A stretch of DNA of 13,115 nt from Streptosporangiaceae bacterium (GTDB lineage: Bacteria; Actinomycetota; Actinomycetes; Streptosporangiales; Streptosporangiaceae), in contig JASHQP010000065.1 in assembly GCA_030039095.1 (NCBI GenBank), positions 1 to 13,115 of the forward strand, in the 5' to 3' direction. Numbering within the stretch: position 1 is the first letter of the stretch; the number at the start of each line of letters is the position of its first letter. The notes under the pieces are model-generated. The model searched no databases. It saw only the letters and a list, made by a program, of their open reading frames with translations, and had not been told where the DNA came from. The translations under genes and the position numbers were made by a program. Below are positions 5,886-11,732 of this stretch, piece by piece.

Positions 5886-6842
5886 ATGACGCATGAGTCC
5901 GGCGAGGCACCGGCGGGATGGCCACGGGTCTCCGTGGTGATACCGACGCTCAACGAGGCGAGGAACCTGCCGCATGTGTTCGCCCGGCTCCCGGCGGGCC
6001 TGCACGAGGTGATCGTCGTCGACGGCCACTCCGTGGACGGGACGCTGGCGGTCGCCCGGAGCCTGCGTCCCGACGTCCGCGTCGTGCTGCAGAACCGTAA
6101 GGGCAAGGGGAACGCGCTAGCGTGCGGGTTTGCCGCCGCCACGGGCGACATCATCGCGATGGTCGACGCGGACGGCTCGGCCGATCCCGGCGAGATCCCC
6201 CGGTTCGTGCAGGCGCTGACCGCGGGCAGCGATTTCGCCAAGGGCACCCGGTATGCGGGCGGGGGAGGCAGCAGCGACCTCACGCACATCCGGAGCCTCG
6301 GCAACCGGGTGCTCAGCGGCCTTGTCAACCTGCGCTTCCGCACGAGGTACAGCGACCTCTGCTACGGCTACAACGTCTTCTGGCGGCACGTGCTGCCCGT
6401 GCTGGACCTGGACGCCACCTCCGCTCCCCGGGCCGACGGCGTGCCCCTGTGGGGCGACGGCTTCGAGGTCGAGACGCTGATCAACATCAGGATCGCGCGT
6501 GCCCGGCTCACCGTCACCGAGGTGCCCAGCTTCGAGCACCCCCGGATCCACGGCCTCAGCAACCTGAACGCCGTCGGCGACGGCCTGCGCGTGCTGCGGA
6601 CCATCCTCAGCGAGAGCCGCCGGCCCGGCCATCGCCTGGTGCAGCCGGCGGGCAGCCCCGGCAGGTCCGGCAGGTCCGGCAGGTCCGATTCGGCAGTTTG
6701 CGCACCCGGCAGGCACGAAACGCCTGTTTTGGGTACCCTGCGTAAGGCAGGGGCAGCTGATCTTCACCCATCCTCACGGCGGAAAGCCCGTGGCCCCGGC
6801 AGACCCTCCGAACCCGCTGTGAGCCCGACACCGCTGCTATGA
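5886..6842 (+). CDS. DPM1-like family 2 glycosyltransferase (copy B)
   Basis: A 318-residue paralogue of the minus-strand gene at 4460-5407, numbered identically through the catalytic core: VVIPTLNEARN (17-27), VDGHSVDGT (45-53), NRKGKGNALACGFAA (70-84), DADGS (94-98), SDLCYGYNVFWR and WGDGFEVETLI. It probably transfers a sugar from a nucleotide donor to polyprenyl phosphate at the inner membrane face, making a donor for the GT-C protein encoded downstream (inference). ATG 5886 has GGAGG 10 nt upstream. The last 72 residues differ from copy A. They begin with GRSGRSGRS, from a 9-bp triplicate, and after about base 6686 third-position G/C falls to roughly half, unlike any neighbouring gene, suggesting read-through into former spacer. 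Its stop overlaps the next start in ATGA. Confidence 0.88.
   Translation: MTHESGEAPAGWPRVSVVIPTLNEARNLPHVFARLPAGLHEVIVVDGHSVDGTLAVARSLRPDVRVVLQNRKGKGNALACGFAAATGDIIAMVDADGSADPGEIPRFVQALTAGSDFAKGTRYAGGGGSSDLTHIRSLGNRVLSGLVNLRFRTRYSDLCYGYNVFWRHVLPVLDLDATSAPRADGVPLWGDGFEVETLINIRIARARLTVTEVPSFEHPRIHGLSNLNAVGDGLRVLRTILSESRRPGHRLVQPAGSPGRSGRSGRSDSAVCAPGRHETPVLGTLRKAGAADLHPSSRRKARGPGRPSEPAVSPTPLL
6660..6686 (+). repeat. 9-bp tandem repeat, three copies
   Basis: GGCAGGTCC is repeated three times without gaps and encodes GRS-GRS-GRS in the C-terminal tail of the DPM1-like copy B. It marks the boundary between the conserved enzyme and its non-conserved tail. Confidence 0.85.
6736..6752 (+). other. Hairpin inside the C-terminal tail of copy B
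   Basis: CCCTGC (6736-6741) and GCAGGG (6747-6752) can form a 6-bp stem with loop GTAAG. It lies in the stretch that looks non-coding by third-position composition. It could be an old terminator or attenuator hairpin now read through. No U tract follows. Confidence 0.3.
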
Positions 6843-6859
6843 ACATGACCCCCGCGTGA
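6839..6859 (+). CDS. Six-codon mini-cistron (MNMTPA) coupling two glycosyltransferase genes
   Basis: ATG at 6839-6841 overlaps the stop of the preceding glycosyltransferase (ATGA). It reads six codons and stops at TGA 6857-6859, which overlaps the GTG start of the following gene (GTGA). The peptide MNMTPA equals the first six residues of the downstream protein because it arose by a 17-bp duplication. No Shine-Dalgarno sequence is near, so translation would depend on ribosomes finishing the upstream gene. Translation is unproven. Confidence 0.4.
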   Translation: MNMTPA

Positions 6860-6873
6860 ACATGACCCCCGCG
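6840..6873 (+). repeat. 17-bp perfect tandem duplication at a stop/start junction
   Basis: TGAACATGACCCCCGCG occupies 6840-6856 and is repeated exactly at 6857-6873. With one copy removed, the upstream stop and the downstream ATG would form a standard ATGA overlap, and the downstream protein would start with the same MNMTPATPS. The duplication (not a multiple of three) split this into ATGA plus GTGA. Confidence 0.9.
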
Positions 6874-8223
6874 ACGCCATCGCCGTCCGCGACGGCGCAA
6901 AGCGCCGGCGAGGCACTGGCGTCCAGCAAGATGATCGAGGTCGAGCTGACCGAGCCGCTCCCGGCGATCGGTCACGACGTGCCCGGCCGCCGGCTGTGGG
7001 TGCTCGCCCGCCTGGCCTCGGAGCCCGTCGCCGTCAGCATCCTGCGGCCAGACGCCGAGCTGACCCCGGCCCAGTTCGGTGACCTGCTCTGGGCGGACCT
7101 CGCCGCTCCGGTCACCGCGCGGTACGCCGCGGCCGGGCTGGCCGCACCAGACGGGCTGCCCGCCGAGGGCCTGCTCGCGCACGCCTCCCTCGGCCCCGCG
7201 GACCGCAGCGGCACGACGCCGTTCATCAGCGTGGTGATCTGCACCCGGGACCGGCCCGCTGAGCTCGAGGTATGCCTGGGCTACCTCGCGCGGCAGAACT
7301 ACCCGAACTTCGAGGTGGTGATCGTCGACAACGTCCCCCGCGGGGACGTCGTGCGAAAGCTCGTCGATGCCAGGGCCGGCGAGCCGGTGACGTTCCGCTA
7401 CGTCGCGGAGCACCGCCCGGGGCTTTCCTGGGCGCGCAACACCGGCACCGCGGCGGCGGCCGCGGACCTTGTCGCGTTCCTCGACGACGACGACGAGCCG
7501 GACAGCCAGTGGCTCGCCGGGATCGCGCGCGGGTTCGCCCGCGGTGACGACGTCGGCTGCGTCACCGGCATGACCCTGGCCAGCCGGCTCGAGACCATGG
7601 CGCAGGAACTGTTCGAGGAACTCGGCGGGCACAGCACCGGGCGCGGGTTCACACCCACGATCTTCACCCGGAAAGGGCCGCAGAACCCGCTGTTTCCCCG
7701 GCCGCCGTTCGGTGCGGGGGCCAACATGGCCTTCCGGCGGGAATCGCTCGAGCGCATCGGCGGCTTCGACGTGGCACTCGGTGCGGGGACGCCGACCCGC
7801 ATGGGCGAGGACTCGCTCGCGTTCACGCTGGTGCTGCTGGCGGGATACAGCATCGCCTACGAGCCGTCGGCCCTGATGCGGCACAGCCACCGCCGGGACA
7901 TGGACGCCCTGCGCGAGCAGCTGCACGGGCTCAACATCGGCCTGCTGGCCTACTACACCGCGCTGCTGCGGCACCGCCCCAGCGTGTTCCCCCGCCTGCT
8001 GCGGCTGCTGCCGCTGGCGGCCGGCTACCTGCGCCACGGCCGGTCCCTGTCGGCGCCCCGGGTGCAGGCAGGGCTCCCACCGGGTCTCACCAGGCTGAAC
8101 ATCAGGGCAGTGCTGAGCGGGCCGTTTGCCTACATCAGCAGCGTGCGCCGGCAGGCGAGGGTCGCAGCGCAGGCGCAACGGGCCGCAGCGGAGGCGCAGC
8201 GAGCAGCGGAGGCGCAGCGATGA
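6856..8223 (+). CDS. Family 2 glycosyltransferase with N-terminal accessory domain
   Basis: A 455-residue protein. Residues about 27-112 form a separate N-terminal domain of unknown function, with alternating strand-like stretches (EVELTEPLP, RRLWVLARLASEPVAVSILR). The GT-A catalytic domain follows: FISVVICTRDRP (123-134), VVIVDNV (154-160), GLSWARNTG (189-197), metal-binding DDDD (210-213), GANMAFRR (288-295) and catalytic ED (318-319 in MGEDSLAF). It is predicted to be cytoplasmic and to extend a lipid-linked glycan. The end is a charged Ala/Gln/Arg repeat (AQAQRAAAEAQRAAEAQR) from a DNA repeat that carries the next gene's ribosome-binding site. GTG 6856 is chosen from the GTGA overlap with the mini-cistron; ATG 6862 is the alternative. 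ATGA overlap with the deacetylase gene. Confidence 0.88.
   Translation: MNMTPATPSPSATAQSAGEALASSKMIEVELTEPLPAIGHDVPGRRLWVLARLASEPVAVSILRPDAELTPAQFGDLLWADLAAPVTARYAAAGLAAPDGLPAEGLLAHASLGPADRSGTTPFISVVICTRDRPAELEVCLGYLARQNYPNFEVVIVDNVPRGDVVRKLVDARAGEPVTFRYVAEHRPGLSWARNTGTAAAAADLVAFLDDDDEPDSQWLAGIARGFARGDDVGCVTGMTLASRLETMAQELFEELGGHSTGRGFTPTIFTRKGPQNPLFPRPPFGAGANMAFRRESLERIGGFDVALGAGTPTRMGEDSLAFTLVLLAGYSIAYEPSALMRHSHRRDMDALREQLHGLNIGLLAYYTALLRHRPSVFPRLLRLLPLAAGYLRHGRSLSAPRVQAGLPPGLTRLNIRAVLSGPFAYISSVRRQARVAAQAQRAAAEAQRAAEAQR
8164..8219 (+). repeat. 17-bp imperfect repeat, three copies, carrying the deacetylase ribosome-binding site
   Basis: The unit GCAGCGGAGGCGCAGCG appears at 8185-8201 and 8203-8219 exactly, with a two-mismatch copy at 8164-8180. 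Spacings of 21 and 18 keep the frame. GGAGG inside the last copy (8208-8212) is 7 nt before the ATG at 8220 and is the likely Shine-Dalgarno sequence; copy two holds a second GGAGG at 8190-8194. Confidence 0.85.
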
Positions 8224-9077
8224 GCGCCCGGACCGCCAGCAAGAGCGTGCAGTCCGCCACCGCCGAGGCGCCGGTGCTCATGTATCACAGCATCGGCAGC
8301 ACCACGATGGCCAAGTTCCGCGCCTTCGCCGTGGACCCGGCGGAGTTCGCCGAGCAGATGGACTACCTGCACAGCCAGGGGTACCGGACGCTCACGGCCG
8401 CCGACGTCGCGGAACGCCTGGCGTCCGGGACCCCTCTGCCGGAGCGGCCGGTGGTGCTGACGTTCGACGACGCCTACGACGACTTCTACACGGCCGCGCT
8501 CCCCGTGCTGCGCAGGCACGGTTTCTCCTCGACGCTCTACGTCCCGACCGGCTGTGTCGGGAAGACCGCGTGGTTCAACGCGTTCATGGGCGGCGAGATC
8601 CACCCGATGATGTCGTGGGCGGCGCTGCGCGACGCGCTCACCGAGGGCGTCGAGATCGCGGCGCACAGCCACACCCATCCGCACATGGACCTCTTGCCGG
8701 CCGGCCGCGTCCGCGACGAGGTCGACCGGTCCCGCGGTCTGCTCGAAGACCACCTCGGCGCGCCGGTCGAGGGGTTCGCGTACCCGTTCGGCTACTGGAA
8801 CCGGGTGGCGCGTGCGGCCGTGGCGGACGGCGGCTTCCGTTACGCCGTCGCGGTCGCGGACCTGCGGATGTCGCCGGACGACGACATGTTCACGCTGCCC
8901 CGGCTGACGGTGCGGGCCGGGATCGGCGTCGCTGGCCTCGCCCGGTTGCTGAGCACGCCCCCGACGCTGCGGCGCCGCGCGGTGTCACGGGCACGGCGGG
9001 CTGCCTCGCGGGCCGTCCGCCGGGTCGTCCCGATCATGGGCAGCCGTGATGCACGGGAAGGGCCTGCTTCGGGGTGA
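8220..9077 (+). CDS. Polysaccharide deacetylase (NodB / CE4 family)
   Basis: A 285-residue CE4-type hydrolase, which removes acetyl groups from N- or O-acetylated sugars using a bound divalent metal. Motifs in order: MYHSI (21-25), motif 1 TFDDAYDD with the catalytic Asp and metal-binding Asp (81-88), motif 2 HSHTHPH with metal-binding His residues (149-155), and motif 3 AYPFGYWN (187-194). No signal peptide or transmembrane segment is visible at the N-terminus (MSARTASKSVQSATAEAPVL), so it may act on lipid-linked intermediates inside the cell or leave by another route. The last 45 residues are very Arg-rich. ATG 8220 overlaps the previous stop (ATGA), and the stop overlaps the next gene's GTG (GTGA), placing it in the operon. 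Confidence 0.9.
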   Translation: MSARTASKSVQSATAEAPVLMYHSIGSTTMAKFRAFAVDPAEFAEQMDYLHSQGYRTLTAADVAERLASGTPLPERPVVLTFDDAYDDFYTAALPVLRRHGFSSTLYVPTGCVGKTAWFNAFMGGEIHPMMSWAALRDALTEGVEIAAHSHTHPHMDLLPAGRVRDEVDRSRGLLEDHLGAPVEGFAYPFGYWNRVARAAVADGGFRYAVAVADLRMSPDDDMFTLPRLTVRAGIGVAGLARLLSTPPTLRRRAVSRARRAASRAVRRVVPIMGSRDAREGPASG

Positions 9078-10984
9078 CGGTCGCACGGTCGTCGGCCGGC
9101 AGGCGGATATCGGCTTCCCGCGGCGGGGACGGCGAATCCGCGGCTTCGCAGCCGCAGTCGCGGCTCCCGGTCAGCGTCGTGGCCCTGTGCGCCGCGGCGG
9201 GCGTGGTCGTCGTCTCCGCCGCGTACACCGCGGGCCGCCTGGGGCACGACGACGCACGCTGGGCCGATCAATTGCTGTGGGCCGGGCAGGCGCTGATCAT
9301 CCTGCCGGTGGCGGTCCGGCTGCTGTCCCGGCGGCTGCTCACCGAGGGCAGCGCGATCGCGCTGGTGATCGTGCTGACCGTGTCCGAGTACCTCACCAAG
9401 ATCTGCTACAGCCCGGCCGCATTCACCTACGTCGACGAGCTCGCGCACTGGCGCAGCACAGAAAACCTGCTGCACACCGGCAAGCTGTTCACGGCCAACT
9501 ACGCGCTGCCGATCAGCCCGGACTATCCCGGCCTGGAAGAGGCCACGACCGCGCTGGTCACGATCACCCGGCTGCCGGTGTTCGAGTGCGGCCTCATCGT
9601 CGCCGGGGTAGCCCACCTGATCTGGATCTCCTGCCTGTACCTGATCTTCCGGCTGGCCGCCCGGTCGCACCGGATCGCCGGGATCGCGGTGCTGGTCTAC
9701 TCCAGCAATCCCGGGCTGCCGTTCTTCGACTCGATGTTCGTGTACCAGACGCTGGGGCTCGCCTTCATGGGCGTCGCGGTGCTCGCCGCCCGGCACCTGG
9801 CCTCGGATGAGCAAAGAACGGGCCGCGCGGGCTGGATCATCGCCGCGGCGGTGGCGTCCGTCGCCACCGTGGTCACGCACAACGTGACCAGCTACATGCT
9901 GGTCGCGACCCTCGAGGTGATCACGTTCGGCGGCCTGGTGGCGCGGAACCGGATCTCGGCGGCGTGGGCCTCGGGCCTCGCCGTCCTGGTGGCGGCGATC
10001 TTCACCGCCTGGGTGGTGTTCTTCGCCCCCTCCACCATCGGGTACCTGCAGCCCCCGCTGACGTCGGCCGTCGACGCCGCCAAGGGCTTCCTGCACGGAG
10101 CGCATTCGGCCACGTCAACGCTCGAGACCCTGCCGGTCACCCCGGAGGGCAACGTGCTGCTCGGCCTGGCCGACGTGGCCGTGATCTCGCTGCTGCTGCC
10201 GGTGGGCTGGTGGCTGGTCTGGAGACACTACCGGCGCAGGTCCTGGCTGGTCGCCATGGCCGTGGGGTCGGTGAGCTGGTACGCCGTCGTCGGCATCCGC
10301 CTGTTCGTCCCGGACGGCAGCGAACTGGCCGGGCGCTCGTCGACGTTCGTCTACGTCCCGGCCGGCTGCATCGTGGCGGTGGCACTCTGGCACTTCGTCC
10401 GCCCGGCCGTGGCAGGCGCCCGCCGGGCGGCCCGCTGGCGGGTGACCGGTGCCGTCGCCATCGCCCTGGTGATGCTGTTCGACGGCCTGATCAACTCGTG
10501 GCCGCCGTTCTGGGAACGGCTGCCGGGCGCGTACCAGGCGGGCGGCTTCGAGCGGTCGGTGGACCCCGAGGAGATCGCCGCGTCCGTCTGGGCTCTGGAC
10601 AAGATCGGCCCGGGGCGCCGGTTCGCCGCGGACGTCGGCGGCTACCAGGTGCTCGGCAGCTACGGCGACGAGAACCCGCTGAACAACATCTACTACCTGT
10701 ACACCTCGCCGACGTTCACCCAGTCGGACGCCACGCAGGTGGTGACGCAGCAGGTGCAGTACCTCTGGGTTGACGGCAGGCTGAGCAGGATGCCGCCGGT
10801 CTCCGGCGCGTACTTCCCCGGCACCGACCCCAGGACCGGGCATTACTACCACCCGATCCCGCTCGGGGACTTGACGAAGTACAGCAGCCTGCCGGGCGTC
10901 GCCCGGCTCTACGACGGCGGGGACATCGTCATTTACGGCCTGGCCGGGGTGGCCACCGTGGGGACGGGGTTCTATGCGAAGTAG
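9074..10984 (+). CDS. GT-C-like polytopic membrane glycosyltransferase candidate
   Basis: A 636-residue integral membrane protein with about eleven hydrophobic segments between residues 31 and 485. A basic, Ser-rich N-terminus of about 30 residues precedes them. The first large loop carries YVDELAHWR (119-127), an acidic DE motif placed like the catalytic aspartate loop of GT-C enzymes, followed by PDYPGLEE (149-156). The C-terminal 150 residues are soluble and probably extracytoplasmic (RRFAADVGGYQVLGSYGDEN, then GGDIVIYGL near the end). GT-C enzymes use polyprenyl-phosphate sugars outside the membrane, which fits the DPM1-like genes in the same locus. Family assignment is by architecture only; a polymerase or other membrane protein remains possible. 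GTG 9074 (GTGA overlap); GGAAGGG lies 11 nt upstream. Confidence 0.7.
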   Translation: MTVARSSAGRRISASRGGDGESAASQPQSRLPVSVVALCAAAGVVVVSAAYTAGRLGHDDARWADQLLWAGQALIILPVAVRLLSRRLLTEGSAIALVIVLTVSEYLTKICYSPAAFTYVDELAHWRSTENLLHTGKLFTANYALPISPDYPGLEEATTALVTITRLPVFECGLIVAGVAHLIWISCLYLIFRLAARSHRIAGIAVLVYSSNPGLPFFDSMFVYQTLGLAFMGVAVLAARHLASDEQRTGRAGWIIAAAVASVATVVTHNVTSYMLVATLEVITFGGLVARNRISAAWASGLAVLVAAIFTAWVVFFAPSTIGYLQPPLTSAVDAAKGFLHGAHSATSTLETLPVTPEGNVLLGLADVAVISLLLPVGWWLVWRHYRRRSWLVAMAVGSVSWYAVVGIRLFVPDGSELAGRSSTFVYVPAGCIVAVALWHFVRPAVAGARRAARWRVTGAVAIALVMLFDGLINSWPPFWERLPGAYQAGGFERSVDPEEIAASVWALDKIGPGRRFAADVGGYQVLGSYGDENPLNNIYYLYTSPTFTQSDATQVVTQQVQYLWVDGRLSRMPPVSGAYFPGTDPRTGHYYHPIPLGDLTKYSSLPGVARLYDGGDIVIYGLAGVATVGTGFYAK

Positions 10985-11732
10985 CCAGGCTGACGTCGTG
11001 GTCACCGCGGCCGTGGCCGTGCTGGCCGTCGACACGGCCGTCGCCCCCTCCCCGGTGTGGGCCACCGCGGTGGCCGGCCTCGCGCTGTTCGTGTCCTGCG
11101 GGTACCTGCTGGGGCAGGTGCTGTTCGGTACCCGGATTTCCGGGCTCGAACGCGTCGCGGTGTGTGCCGGTCTGGCGCTGGCGGTGCCGGTGCTCGGCGG
11201 CCTCGTGCTGTACTTCGCAGGCGTCCCGCTGCACCGGGCCGCGTGGCTCGGCCTCATGGTCGGCGTCACGCTGGTCTGCGACCTGGTGCTGTACGTGCGC
11301 CGCCGGGCCGGCCGGGCGGAGCCGTTCGAGATGCCGCACGTGACGTGGCGGGGATCGCCCTGGCACGCCGTGGCGTTCGGGGTCGCTGTGCTGCTCGCCG
11401 CCGGTGCGCTCGCGGTTGCCGAGGAGGGCGTCGCGCACCAGAGCAAGCCGCGGTTCACCCAGCTCTGGCTCTCTCCCGAGCGGGACGACGCGCGCGTGGG
11501 CAGCCTCGGGGTCACCAACGACCAGGGTGCCGCCACGCAGTACCGGCTGGTGCTGCTGCGGCGCGGGAAGGTGAGCGACACCTGGAACTTCACGCTTGCC
11601 GACGGCCAGACCTGGACCCGGAGCGTGCAGCTGACCAGCAAGTACACGATCAGGGCCAACCTGTACCGGCTGCCTGACCTCACGCAGCCCTACCGGCACG
11701 TGAACACCGCGATCGGGACGCCGGGAGCATGA
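10974..11732 (+). CDS. DUF1616-like membrane protein
   Basis: A 252-residue protein with about five hydrophobic segments (roughly residues 7-24, 29-51, 61-83, 90-108, 131-149), then an extracytoplasmic domain of about 100 residues. That domain starts PRFTQLWLSPE (159-169) and continues SLGVTNDQGAATQYRL (177-192), a pattern recalled from DUF1616 proteins, whose outer part looks like a small beta-sandwich. The function is unknown. The gene begins 11 bp inside the end of the GT-C-like gene and ends in an ATGA overlap with the flippase gene, so the three products are probably made in step and may form a membrane complex (inference). The DUF1616 match is from memory. Confidence 0.7.
   Translation: MRSSQADVVVTAAVAVLAVDTAVAPSPVWATAVAGLALFVSCGYLLGQVLFGTRISGLERVAVCAGLALAVPVLGGLVLYFAGVPLHRAAWLGLMVGVTLVCDLVLYVRRRAGRAEPFEMPHVTWRGSPWHAVAFGVAVLLAAGALAVAEEGVAHQSKPRFTQLWLSPERDDARVGSLGVTNDQGAATQYRLVLLRRGKVSDTWNFTLADGQTWTRSVQLTSKYTIRANLYRLPDLTQPYRHVNTAIGTPGA

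Noticed and set aside
5886..6100. Riboswitch or structured leader upstream of the plus-strand operon
   Set aside because: I looked through 5655-5885 for known riboswitch cores and stable long stems and found only short 4-6 bp pairings.
6660..6686. Possible CRISPR-like repeat
   Set aside because: Units are only 9 bp, directly adjacent with no spacers, and in frame within a coding region.
6607..8178. 523-residue minus-strand open frame
   Set aside because: It is antisense to the glycosyltransferase at 6856-8223. Composition (Gln/Arg/His/Gly) and lack of motifs mark it as a shadow.
8840..10105. 421-residue minus-strand open frame
   Set aside because: It spans parts of the deacetylase and GT-C genes on the other strand and shows only low-complexity, charged sequence.
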